DNA from: Ralstonia sp. ASV6
GTDB lineage: Bacteria; Pseudomonadota; Gammaproteobacteria; Burkholderiales; Burkholderiaceae
Reading direction: 5' to 3'
Length of the DNA stretch: 45,326 bases
Assembly: GCF_016429285.1 (NCBI RefSeq)
Contig: NZ_JAELUI010000034.1
Span: 1-45,326 of the forward strand
Shown: piece after piece, positions 18,586 through 26,158 of the stretch
How positions within the stretch are numbered: the first letter of the stretch is position 1
How the letters are laid out: the number at the start of each line of letters is the position of its first letter
The notes under the pieces: generated by a model
The model's database searches: none
What the model was told of the DNA's origin: nothing
What the model saw: only the letters and a program-made list of their open reading frames with translations
Made by a program: the position numbers and the translations under genes

Positions 18586-19293
18586 TCAATCGAGAAATCG
18601 AGTGAAGTCTGAGACAGGTGCACGCTCGGTGATCAGCGTGTTTTCGATGGCGGACGGGTCGGCATACCCCATCGACATACCGCACACGACCATTTCGTCA
18701 TCAGACAACGCCAGGTGCGCTTTGATGATGCGATGGAATGGCGTGAAGGCCGCTTGCGGACACGTATCGATGCCGCGTGCACGCGCCGCTACCATCACGG
18801 CTTCGAGGAACATGCCGTAGTCGAGCCAACTGCCCTGCTCCATCACGCGATCGATGCTAAAGATGAGACCGACCGGCGCATCGAAGAAGCGGAAATTGCG
18901 TGCGTGCTGCGCATGCATGCGCGCCTTCTCTGCACGCCCAATACCGAGCAGGCCGTATAAGTCCCAACCGACCTTGCGACGACGGCTTTGATACGGATCG
19001 ACCCACGTGCGCGGATAGTACGGATACTCTTCGCGATGCAGCGTATCGACCTCCGGATGGTCATACGCAGCCAGCACAGATTCCGACAAACGCGCCTTTG
19101 ATTCGCCCATCAGCACGTAGACCTTCCACGGCTGCGTATTGCTACCTGAGGGCGCGCGGCGTGCGACATCCAGAATGGCTTCGATATCCTCCCGCGCGAC
19201 AGGCTTGGGTAGGAACGCGCGAATTGAGCGGCGCGACGTGATGGCCTGGTCGACGAGCTCGACCTCGGCGGGGCTGGGGCATCGATCGTTCAT
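18586..19293 (-). CDS. Nitroreductase-family FMN oxidoreductase
   Basis: 235 residues. The N-terminal SRRSIRAFLPKPV and APSGSNTQPWKVYVL motifs are the FMN-binding signature of the nitroreductase family. The C-terminal part has CGMSMGYAD. Substrate unknown; such enzymes reduce nitroaromatics, quinones or flavins with NAD(P)H. The ATG at 19293 is chosen; a TTG at 19308 would overlap the thioesterase stop. It follows the thioesterase by 15 nt and is the last gene of the minus-strand run from 21695. Confidence 0.88.
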   Translation of the reverse strand: MNDRCPSPAEVELVDQAITSRRSIRAFLPKPVAREDIEAILDVARRAPSGSNTQPWKVYVLMGESKARLSESVLAAYDHPEVDTLHREEYPYYPRTWVDPYQSRRRKVGWDLYGLLGIGRAEKARMHAQHARNFRFFDAPVGLIFSIDRVMEQGSWLDYGMFLEAVMVAARARGIDTCPQAAFTPFHRIIKAHLALSDDEMVVCGMSMGYADPSAIENTLITERAPVSDFTRFLD

Positions 19294-19308
19294 GACAAGG
19301 CAGGTCAA

Positions 19309-19752
19309 TCAAGCAACGACGTTGGCGACCAATGGTTCCAGCACGGCACGCAACGCCTCTGGCAGCGGCACGGGCCGGCGCGTTTCTCGATCAACGTAGA
19401 CGTGCACGAAGTGCCCTTGCGCTGCCGCCTCGCGTGCATCGCCACGGAACAGCCCTACCTCATAGCGCACGCTGGTGTTGCCCAGGCGCGCAACGCGCAA
19501 GCCCGCGACCACTGGATCAGGAAACGATAGCGGCGCGAAGTAGTTGCACTGCGTTTCGATGACGAGGCCGATGGTGTCGCTGTGCTCAGGGTCCAGCACG
19601 CCCTGCTCGATCAGGTAGGCGTTCACCACGGTATCAAAGTAGCTGTAGTAGACGACGTTGTTGACGTGGCCGTAGACGTCGTTGTCCATCCAGCGCGTGG
19701 TGATGGTGTGGAAGTGGCGGTAGTCGTCGCGCGTCTGTCGGGGCGTGCTCAT
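19309..19752 (-). CDS. Acyl-CoA thioesterase, 4HBT hot-dog family
   Basis: 147 residues. The hot-dog fold signature is complete: TRWMDNDVYGHVNNVVYYSYFDT, in which the Asp of DNDVYGHVNN is the usual catalytic position, followed by the conserved strand pattern around CNYFAPLSFPD and FVHVYVD. It hydrolyses acyl-CoA thioesters; chain specificity cannot be told. Placed between the EamA gene (66 nt upstream) and the nitroreductase gene, probably one transcript. Confidence 0.88.
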   Translation of the reverse strand: MSTPRQTRDDYRHFHTITTRWMDNDVYGHVNNVVYYSYFDTVVNAYLIEQGVLDPEHSDTIGLVIETQCNYFAPLSFPDPVVAGLRVARLGNTSVRYEVGLFRGDAREAAAQGHFVHVYVDRETRRPVPLPEALRAVLEPLVANVVA

Positions 19753-19818
19753 GCTGGCGTGCGCTCTGGAGATTGGAAAACTACGAGGATACGCCAGCCG
19801 TTTTCAAGTCAGCGGCGC

Positions 19819-20736
19819 TCACTTGCGGATCACCAGTGCCACACCACACGCAGCGATCACCATGCCGAGTGCGGCCAGCGGCGGAAAGCGCTCACCGAAC
19901 AGGGCCCAGGCCATGACCGCAGTCGTTGGCGGCGTCAGGTACAGCAGAGACGTCACCTTGGTCGCCGCGCCCTGACGGATCAATACAAACAGCAGCGAGA
20001 TCGCGCCGATGGACAGTGCCAGCACCGACCACACCAGCGAGCCGATCATCTGCGCAGTCCAGTGCACCTCGCGCGTCTCGAACAGGAACATGAACGGCAG
20101 ACACAGCAGCGCCGACGCGCCGAATTGAATGCATGCGCCCATGCGCAGATCGAACACCGGGCAATGGCGCTTCTGGTACAGCGTGCCAATCGTGATCGAC
20201 AGCAGTGCGCCCACGCATAGCGCCAGCGTCGTCACGCCCACGCCGGCCAGGTGCAACTTATTCGCCACAACCAGCCCCACCCCGGCGATACCGCACAGCA
20301 GGCCCAGCCACTGGCGCCCCGTCACGCGCTCGCCACGCATCGATACATACAACGCCGTGAGGATCGGCTGCATGCCGACAATCAGTGCCGTCATGCCTGC
20401 CGGCATACCCAGTTTGACCGCCGCCCACACCCCGGCCAGATAGCCCCACTGCATCAACACACCCGCTACGGCAAGGTGGCCAACGGTTGCCCAATCGACT
20501 TCATTCGTGCCCGCGCGACGCGGCAACGGCACCCGCGCCAACCACACGAGCGGCAGCAGGCACACCAGCACGCCAACAAAGCGCAGGAAGAGGAACGTGA
20601 TGGGCTCAGCGTACGGCATGCCGTACTTGGCCACGATAAAGCCAGTGCTCCAGATCAGCACGAACAGCCACGGCATCGCAGCCACGAAGAGGGAATCGCG
20701 AGCCGGCGCCGGCACAGCGGAATACGCTTGGGTCAT
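19819..20736 (-). CDS. EamA/DMT-family transporter
   Basis: 305 residues with about ten hydrophobic helices in two homologous EamA halves. The first begins [20 protein letters not shown], and the second contains [21 protein letters not shown] and [19 protein letters not shown] exporters move amino acids, metabolites or drugs out of the cytoplasm. The ATG overlaps the stop of the deacetylase-like gene (ATGA at 20736-20733), a sign of translational coupling and perhaps a shared substrate. Confidence 0.87.
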   Translation of the reverse strand: MTQAYSAVPAPARDSLFVAAMPWLFVLIWSTGFIVAKYGMPYAEPITFLFLRFVGVLVCLLPLVWLARVPLPRRAGTNEVDWATVGHLAVAGVLMQWGYLAGVWAAVKLGMPAGMTALIVGMQPILTALYVSMRGERVTGRQWLGLLCGIAGVGLVVANKLHLAGVGVTTLALCVGALLSITIGTLYQKRHCPVFDLRMGACIQFGASALLCLPFMFLFETREVHWTAQMIGSLVWSVLALSIGAISLLFVLIRQGAATKVTSLLYLTPPTTAVMAWALFGERFPPLAALGMVIAACGVALVIRK

Positions 20737-21695
20737 GCGGAAAGCGGAAAAGAGATCGATGCGGTGGCAGCCTTGTCGCGCGCCGCCCAACGCTGTGCAT
20801 GCCGGGCAGCCAGCGCGACCGTCTGCGCGTGGACGGCCACGGTGTCGTCGATATTGTTGCCGTAGCCGCCCGCCATGGTAACGGCAATCGGAATCCGTCG
20901 TTGATACGCAAAATCGAACACCTGTTGGTCGCGCGCGGCCAGCCCCGCCATCGTCAGCTTGAGCCTGCCCAGACGATCTCCTTCGTGTGGATCGGCGCCA
21001 GCCAGATAGATGATCAGGCTTGGCTTGAATCGCCCCGCCAGGATGTCGAGCGCGCCGGTCAGTGCTTCCAGATAGTCGTGATCGCCGCAGCCGTCGTGCA
21101 GGCCCACGTCCAAGTCAGATGCCTCTTTGCGGAACGGGTAGTTCTTCTCACCGTGCACCGACAACGTGAACACCGAGGCATCGTCACGCAGGATCGACGC
21201 GGTGCCATTGCCCTGGTGCACATCCAGGTCAATGATCGCAACAGGAAACTCGGCGGGCACCCTGCCCGGCTGACGCTGCATCCAACGCGAAGCAATGGCT
21301 GCGTCGTTGAAGACACAAAAACCAGCGCCCTTGTCTGCATAAGCGTGATGCGTACCGCCCGCCAGATTGACGGCAATGCCATCGGTCATCGCCGCTTCGC
21401 ATGCGGCCATCGTTGCGCCGGCGGACCGGCGGCTACGCTCCACCATCTCCGGCGACCACGGGAAGCCGATTTCACGCTGGCGTGCCGGATCCAGCAGGCC
21501 GGCACTCACCGCCTGGACATAGTCAAGCCCATGCGCCAGTAGCAAAGCCTGGTCGTCGGCGCGCGGGGCTTCATGCATCGCCAACCCGGGTACCTCGGTC
21601 AACACCCGCTCGCGTAGCTCACTGTATTTACGCATCGGAAACCGGTGACCAGGGGGCAGCGGCAGCACAAAGTGATCGGTATAGAACGCCCGCAT
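20733..21695 (-). CDS. Histone-deacetylase-like amidohydrolase
   Basis: 320 residues of the zinc-dependent HDAC/AcuC/acetylpolyamine amidohydrolase superfamily. Key features: [19 protein letters not shown] with the catalytic His pair (116-117), DLDVHQGNG with zinc ligands D158 and H160, GADPHEGD with the third ligand D235, and the late AGGYG motif. It removes acetyl or acyl groups from a small amine or from lysine; the natural substrate in bacteria is mostly unknown. ATG 21695 gives [20 protein letters not shown], the normal family start. It heads the run that includes the EamA transporter. Confidence 0.88.
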   Translation of the reverse strand: MRAFYTDHFVLPLPPGHRFPMRKYSELRERVLTEVPGLAMHEAPRADDQALLLAHGLDYVQAVSAGLLDPARQREIGFPWSPEMVERSRRSAGATMAACEAAMTDGIAVNLAGGTHHAYADKGAGFCVFNDAAIASRWMQRQPGRVPAEFPVAIIDLDVHQGNGTASILRDDASVFTLSVHGEKNYPFRKEASDLDVGLHDGCGDHDYLEALTGALDILAGRFKPSLIIYLAGADPHEGDRLGRLKLTMAGLAARDQQVFDFAYQRRIPIAVTMAGGYGNNIDDTVAVHAQTVALAARHAQRWAARDKAATASISFPLSA

Positions 21696-21907
21696 GAGAG
21701 ATAGCAAATAATTGCAGCGCAACAGAATTGGCGAACGGACGCATCCTAACCTAGGCTGCGTCAGTATGTTTTTTGAGACGAAATTGCCGCTTATTGCGTG
21801 AGAACAACTTCGTCACGCACCACAAATGCGCATTCTTTTGCCACAAAAAGTTACGGCAAACGGTTTGCTGCGCAATTCCTGTGCACGAAAAATCAGCCAA
21901 TTCTGAT

Positions 21908-21926
21908 TTTTGTGCGATGCACAAAA
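21908..21926 (+). promoter_or_regulatory. 19-bp perfect palindrome, candidate PhaR operator upstream of phaP
   Basis: Arms TTTTGTGC and GCACAAAA around GAT, with the core TGC-GAT-GCA. It ends 5 bp before the -35 of the phasin promoter. The 10-mer TGCGATGCAC recurs at 21969-21978 just after the predicted start point. PhaR proteins are known to recognise TGC-N3-GCA-type sites at phasin promoters; assigning it here is inference. Confidence 0.5.
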
Positions 21927-21931
21927 GCCGC

Positions 21932-21960
21932 TTGACACTGGTTTGACGTTCAACAACAAT
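21932..21960 (+). promoter_or_regulatory. Sigma-70 promoter of phaP
   Basis: TTGACA (21932-21937), a 17-nt spacer, AACAAT (21955-21960). Transcription would begin near 21967, leaving a leader of about 134 nt. The -10 element overlaps the left arm of a perfect CAACAAT-GGA-ATTGTTG palindrome (21954-21970). Confidence 0.6.
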
Positions 21961-21970
21961 GGAATTGTTG
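21954..21970 (+). promoter_or_regulatory. 17-bp palindrome over the phaP -10 region
   Basis: CAACAAT-GGA-ATTGTTG, perfect 7-bp arms. The position over the -10 and start point suits a repressor site. It is immediately followed by the second TGCGATGCAC motif (21969-21978). Confidence 0.45.
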
Positions 21971-22100
21971 CGATGCACCATCTTTAAGCCATCGTGATGT
22001 CGCCTGGAAGGCCCGACGCAGACCGTCATGCTTTGTACATCTGGGCGATCTAAATTTTTGATTTTGATTCCCCCCGTCCACCTTGCATTGGAGAGACAAC

Positions 22101-22679
22101 ATGCTGACTCAGGAACAGATCGCTGCGGCGCACAAGGCCAACCTGGAAACCTTCTTTGGCCTGACCAACAAGGCTTTTGAAGGCGTCGAGAAACTGGTCG
22201 AACTGAACCTGCAAGTCGTCAAGGCTACCCTGGCCGAAAACGTCGAGCACGCCAAGAAGGCCCTGACTGCCAAAGACGCACAAGAACTGCTGTCGGTGCA
22301 AACTGCTGCTGTTCAGCCGCTGGCAGAAAAGGTTCTGGCTTACAGCCGCCACCTGTACGAAATCGCTTCGGACACGCAAACCGAATTCAGCAAGGCTGCA
22401 GAATCGCAAATCGCCGAAAACAGCCGCAAGCTGCAAGCGCTGGTCGACAACGTGTCGAAGAACGCCCCGGCTGGTTCGGAATCGGCTGTTGCTCTGGTGA
22501 AGTCGGCTCTGTCGGCCGCCAACAACGCGTACGACTCGGTCCAAAAGGCCACCAAGCAAGCTGTGGAACTGGCTGAAAGCAACTTCCACGCTGCTGCCAA
22601 CGCTGCCAGCAAGGCAACCGCCCAAGCTTCGGCTCAAGCGCGTGCTGCCACCAGCAAGAAGACCACGACCGCTGCCTAA
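22101..22679 (+). CDS. phaP: Phasin, PHA granule-associated protein
   Basis: 192 residues beginning [36 protein letters not shown], the standard opening of PhaP phasins. The protein is amphipathic-helical throughout, with an Ala/Thr/Lys-rich C-terminus. Phasins coat polyhydroxybutyrate granules and set their number and size. The ATG has GGAGAG 7 nt upstream. Codon use is that of a highly expressed gene (few rare codons). Single gene with its own promoter, operator-like sites and terminator. No PHA synthesis genes are in the window. Confidence 0.94.
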   Translation: MLTQEQIAAAHKANLETFFGLTNKAFEGVEKLVELNLQVVKATLAENVEHAKKALTAKDAQELLSVQTAAVQPLAEKVLAYSRHLYEIASDTQTEFSKAAESQIAENSRKLQALVDNVSKNAPAGSESAVALVKSALSAANNAYDSVQKATKQAVELAESNFHAAANAASKATAQASAQARAATSKKTTTAA

Positions 22680-22703
22680 TCGGTCTGAAACTTTCTGCTC
22701 AAG

Positions 22704-22735
22704 CGGGCCTCCTTCGGGAGGCCCGTTTTGTTTTT
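22704..22735 (+). terminator. Terminator of phaP
   Basis: A perfect 9-bp stem CGGGCCTCC/GGAGGCCCG, TTCG loop and TTTTGTTTTT tail, 24 nt after the stop codon. Confidence 0.92.
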
Positions 22736-22889
22736 GGCGCTCGAAACAATCCTCCAAACATATCGTTTGCGTGCATTTGCGCGGAACCGAAACGCACGCA
22801 CGGCGGTCAATTCCACTGTGTTCGTTGGTTTGTCTCCTCGGTACCGCCAGAGAAAACCTGTCCTCAGTGGTGATCAGTGGGTACCTTTG
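22736..22889 (+). other. Gene-free segment ending at an orphan terminator; possible small RNA
   Basis: No plausible reading frame. The stretch holds complementary pieces GGCGGT (22802-22807) with ACCGCC (22843-22848), and CCACTG (22813-22818) with CAGTGG (22865-22870 and 22875-22880, in a direct repeat of TCAGTGG). It ends directly at a strong terminator that no coding gene needs. A promoter could not be pinned down. Confidence 0.3.
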
Positions 22890-22912
22890 ACCCGGCTTCG
22901 GCCGGGTTTTTT
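22890..22912 (+). terminator. Orphan Rho-independent terminator
   Basis: A 7-bp stem ACCCGGC/GCCGGGT with a TTCG loop and six T. It lies 155 nt beyond the phaP terminator and 98 nt before the next start codon. Confidence 0.82.
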
Positions 22913-22953
22913 GTGTGCGCTCGAATCGCCCCAGCGCTTCAAACTGCGAACTT

Positions 22954-22983
22954 TTGTGGATACCCGGCGCTCCATCCTATATT
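22954..22983 (+). promoter_or_regulatory. Possible promoter of the 23011 membrane protein
   Basis: TTGTGG (22954-22959), 18-nt spacer, TATATT (22978-22983). The spacing is acceptable and the -10 good; the -35 is weak. It leaves a leader of about 20 nt. Confidence 0.4.
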
Positions 22984-23010
22984 GCGGATTACCGCCCCAG
23001 CCCCACACCG

Positions 23011-23571
23011 ATGTCCCGCGAATCCCTGGCCAAACGCGGCCTGATCTTCCTGGCCGCGCTCATCCTGCTCTTCGAAGAATGGATCTGGAACGCCATGCTG
23101 CGGGTTACTGCCCGACTGGCCAAGCACCCTTGGGTGCAAGTAGTAGAGAAACGCCTGGCAGCGCTTGAACCGATCGAGGCCCTTTGCGCGTTCGCTCTGC
23201 CGATGCTGGCGTTGCTGCCATTCAAGTTGGCAGCCGTCTACGTGCTGGCACGCGGTAAATTCATTGCTGGGACGCTGGTCCTGATCTTGGCAAAGGTCGT
23301 CAGCACGGCATTGGGTGCGCGCATCTACATTGCGGTACGGCCGCAGTTGCAGGCGATCGCTTGGTACGCACGCTGGGAAGCCGCTTTCCTGGCCTGGAAG
23401 CAGCGTATGGTTGCCGCCTTGCGAGCCACGCCGACCTGGCAAGCACTGCAGGCTCGCATCGCCGTCTGGCGTGCGCACCGTCGTGGGCTGGCACGGCTGG
23501 CTTGGCGCCGGCTAACCGCCGCATTGCGATTGCTACGGCGGCACCGCCGCCCAGCCCAACCCCGCCAGTAA
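23011..23571 (+). CDS. Membrane protein with Arg-rich C-terminal tail, unknown
   Basis: 186 residues. A first hydrophobic helix is near residues 8-28 (GLIFLAALILLFEEWIWNAML). Two more lie at about 55-75 and 80-100 (CAFALPMLALLPFKLAAVYVLA and FIAGTLVLILAKVVSTALG). The long amphipathic C-terminus is rich in Trp, Arg and Ala and ends RRHRRPAQPRQ, probably cytoplasmic and able to touch nucleic acid or phospholipid. No family recognised. The ATG at 23011 (MSRESLAKRG) fits the short leader; the upstream open frame lacks coding character. Confidence 0.7.
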   Translation: MSRESLAKRGLIFLAALILLFEEWIWNAMLRVTARLAKHPWVQVVEKRLAALEPIEALCAFALPMLALLPFKLAAVYVLARGKFIAGTLVLILAKVVSTALGARIYIAVRPQLQAIAWYARWEAAFLAWKQRMVAALRATPTWQALQARIAVWRAHRRGLARLAWRRLTAALRLLRRHRRPAQPRQ

Positions 23572-23588
23572 ATCGCCACTCCAATGAA

Positions 23589-23620
23589 AAAGGGCCGCCC
23601 AATCGAGCGGCCCTTTCCTT
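23589..23620. terminator. Terminator between the membrane protein gene and lpdA
   Basis: A perfect 10-bp stem AAAGGGCCGC/GCGGCCCTTT (23589-23598, 23607-23616) and an 8-nt loop, in the gap between converging genes. Confidence 0.8.
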
Positions 23621-23669
23621 TGCCAGTCAGTTTTCAGAGTCTGCCTGAAATATGGCGGTTAATTGCACA

Positions 23670-25451
23670 TCAACGCTTGCGAGCGGGCGGCACATCCGTG
23701 CAAACGCCTTCGTAGATTTCCGCAGCCATACCCACCGACTCACCCAGCGTCGGATGCGGGTGGATGGTCTTACCGATATCCACAGCGTCTGCACCCATCT
23801 CGATGGCCAGGCAGACCTCGCCGATCAGGTCGCCCGCATGCGTGCCGACAATACCGCCACCGATGATGCGATGCGTTTCCTCATCGAAGATGAGCTTGGT
23901 GAAGCCCTCGTCGCGACCGTTGGCGATGGCGCGACCCGAGGCGGCCCATGGGAACACGCCCTTGCCGTACTTGATGCCCTGTGCCTTGCACTGGTCTTCG
24001 GTCAGGCCAGCCCACGCCACTTCCGGATCGGTATAGGCCACCGACGGAATCTGCTTGGCATCGAAGTACGCCTTCTCGCCGTGCGCGGCTTCGGCTGCCA
24101 CGTGGCCCTCGTGCACGGCCTTGTGCGCCAGCATCGGTTGACCGACGATGTCGCCGATCGCGTAGATATGCGGTACGTTGGTGCGCTGCTGCTTATCGAC
24201 CTCGATAAAGCCGCGGTCGGTCACGGCCACGCCGGCCCTCTCGGCGCCGATGCGCTTGCCGTTCGGGCTGCGGCCGACAGCCACCAACACCATGTCGTAG
24301 CGTTGCGGCTCAGCCGGTGCAGCCTCGCCTTCGAACTTGACGTAGATGCCGTCCGGCTTGGCTTCGACCCCGACCGTCTTGGTCTTGAGCATGACCTTGT
24401 CGAAGCGGCCCTTATTCATCTTGTCCCACACCTTGACGAGGTCGCGGTCGGCGCCCTGCATCAGGCCGTCGAGCATTTCCACCACGTCGATGCGTGCGCC
24501 GAGCGTGCTGTACACCGTGGCCATTTCCAGGCCGATGATGCCACCGCCGATGACCAGCATCTTGGCCGGCACTTCACGCAGTTCCAGCGCGCCGGTCGAA
24601 TCGACAATGCGCGGATCTTCCGGAATGAACGGCAGCTTCACGGCCTCGCTGCCCGCCGCGATGATCGCCTTGGCAAAGCGGATGACCTTCTTCTCGCCGG
24701 TCGCGGCCTTGCCGTCACCGCCCGTCAGTTGCACTTCGAGGTGGTTCGGATCGAGGAACGTGCCGACACCGCGCACGACCTGCACCTTGCGCGACTTGGC
24801 CATGCCGGCCAGGCCGCCAGTCAGCTTGCCGATCACGGATTCCTTATGCTTGCGCAGCTGGTCGATATCAACCTTCGGCTCGCTATAGACGATGCCGTGT
24901 GCGGCCATCGCCTTCACTTCTTCCATTACGGCAGCGGTGTGCAACAGCGCCTTCGACGGGATGCAGCCCACGTTCAGGCAGACACCGCCCAGCGTGGAGA
25001 AACGCTCGACCAGCACAGTGTTCATGCCGAGATCGGCACTGCGGAAAGCGGCCGAGTAACCGCCCGGGCCGGAGCCGAGGACGAGCATGTCGCATTCGAT
25101 GTCAGCACCACCGGCGTGTTTGGCCGCTTGCGGTGCAGGTGCGGAGGCTGCCGGTGCAGCAGCAGGTGCTGCGGCCGGAGCCGGTGCTTGCGCAGGCGCG
25201 GGAGCAGCGGTTGCGCCCGCTTCCGCCGTGGCAATCACGGCGCCCTTGGCGACCTTGTCACCGACTTTGACCTTCACGTCGACGATCTTGCCAGCCACGT
25301 CCGACGGCACTTCCATGCTGGCCTTGTCGGACTCCAGCACGATCAGCGACTGCTCTTTCTCAACGGCGTCGCCCGCCTTGATCAGCACTTCGATGACTTC
25401 TACCGCATCGAAATCGCCGATATCCGGCACCTTGATTTCCACCAAGCTCAT
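23670..25451 (-). CDS. lpdA: Dihydrolipoamide dehydrogenase (E3) with N-terminal lipoyl domain
   Basis: 593 residues. It regenerates lipoamide for pyruvate dehydrogenase, reducing NAD+. A lipoyl domain occupies residues 1-78, with the lipoylated Lys43 in [11 protein letters not shown]. An Ala/Pro linker (about 80-112) leads to the FAD enzyme: [10 protein letters not shown] dinucleotide fold, [16 protein letters not shown] with the redox pair C158/C163, a second NAD fold ([11 protein letters not shown]) and the C-terminal HPHPTLGES with the active-site His. The lipoyl extension is the type known for the PDH-specific E3 of Cupriavidus and Neisseria. AAGGAG precedes the ATG. Last gene of the aceE-aceF-BPH-lpdA run. 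Confidence 0.96.
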   Translation of the reverse strand: MSLVEIKVPDIGDFDAVEVIEVLIKAGDAVEKEQSLIVLESDKASMEVPSDVAGKIVDVKVKVGDKVAKGAVIATAEAGATAAPAPAQAPAPAAAPAAAPAASAPAPQAAKHAGGADIECDMLVLGSGPGGYSAAFRSADLGMNTVLVERFSTLGGVCLNVGCIPSKALLHTAAVMEEVKAMAAHGIVYSEPKVDIDQLRKHKESVIGKLTGGLAGMAKSRKVQVVRGVGTFLDPNHLEVQLTGGDGKAATGEKKVIRFAKAIIAAGSEAVKLPFIPEDPRIVDSTGALELREVPAKMLVIGGGIIGLEMATVYSTLGARIDVVEMLDGLMQGADRDLVKVWDKMNKGRFDKVMLKTKTVGVEAKPDGIYVKFEGEAAPAEPQRYDMVLVAVGRSPNGKRIGAERAGVAVTDRGFIEVDKQQRTNVPHIYAIGDIVGQPMLAHKAVHEGHVAAEAAHGEKAYFDAKQIPSVAYTDPEVAWAGLTEDQCKAQGIKYGKGVFPWAASGRAIANGRDEGFTKLIFDEETHRIIGGGIVGTHAGDLIGEVCLAIEMGADAVDIGKTIHPHPTLGESVGMAAEIYEGVCTDVPPARKR

Positions 25452-25507
25452 TCCTGACTCCTTGTTCTTGTCGTCGGCTGCAGGCACTGCCTTGGCCGCC
25501 GACGCTT

Positions 25508-26080
25508 TCAATCCTGCAGACGTACTGTGTGCACTTCGATCGGGCCGCCAGAACTTTTGTCGAACTCAACACCGGCTGCCACGCCAACCTGTGCGACATC
25601 CGCCGCCGTCTTGCCCGGCATGTCGAACACCGCCGACATGGCGCCCAACGCGAAATTGCGCCCGGAGCCAATACCCCAGAAGCGGTCGAACGAAAACACT
25701 TCGCGGTATGAATAGACGCCGTAGATGCCCGTTGCATTGGCGATCAGGCAGGTGATCTGCGACGACTCGTACGGATCATCGTCGTCTTCCTTGGTGTTGA
25801 CGAAATACTCGTCTTTGAGCTTTTCGTGCACCTTGAGGAAGGTCCGGAAAACGTCGTCGCGCGTGCCGAGCCGGCACTCATCCGCCAGTCCGGTCAGCAG
25901 GCTGCGCATGACCGGAAAGTGAGCCGTCGTACCCGCCAGCGCGATCAGCGACTCGCCCACCTGGAAGATCTTCTGGTTCTGCTCGTAGCCGCGCGCCAGG
26001 CGCGTATCACCGAACGTCACCAGCGAATCGGCTGCGATTGCCACTTCGCCATCTTTCTTGACCACCACGCACGTTGTCAT
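25508..26080 (-). CDS. HslV/proteasome-like threonine peptidase, BPH type
   Basis: 190 residues of the Ntn-hydrolase fold. After Met removal, Thr1 is the nucleophile ([18 protein letters not shown]). Asp17 of AADS aligns exactly with HslV Asp17. Lys36 in NQKIFQV corresponds to HslV Lys33 with three extra residues. The later [11 protein letters not shown] matches the conserved proteasome GSGGNYALAA region. No ATPase partner (HslU) is adjacent. It differs from HslV in the acidic insertion [11 protein letters not shown] and in its tail. It best fits BPH, the betaproteobacterial proteasome homologue described as a double-ring self-assembling particle; such genes are often mislabelled MFS transporter. 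It sits in the PDH operon, 56 nt before lpdA and 78 nt after aceF, with its own AGGAC site. Substrates unknown. Confidence 0.82.
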   Translation of the reverse strand: MTTCVVVKKDGEVAIAADSLVTFGDTRLARGYEQNQKIFQVGESLIALAGTTAHFPVMRSLLTGLADECRLGTRDDVFRTFLKVHEKLKDEYFVNTKEDDDDPYESSQITCLIANATGIYGVYSYREVFSFDRFWGIGSGRNFALGAMSAVFDMPGKTAADVAQVGVAAGVEFDKSSGGPIEVHTVRLQD

Positions 26081-26158
26081 GTCGTCCTCGCCAAAAGTCA
26101 GCCGACTGGGCCGGCACGCTCGGGCTCGAAGCCAGACGCGTGCCGTGCCCGTGCAGGC

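Noticed and set aside
23652-25457. A 601-codon open frame antisense to lpdA
   Set aside because: Same shadow effect; lpdA on the other strand is complete with all catalytic motifs.
25508-26080. Reading the PDH-operon gene as HslV itself
   Set aside because: No hslU follows, the segment around Lys36 has three extra residues, and an acidic insertion and different tail set it apart. The BPH type fits better.
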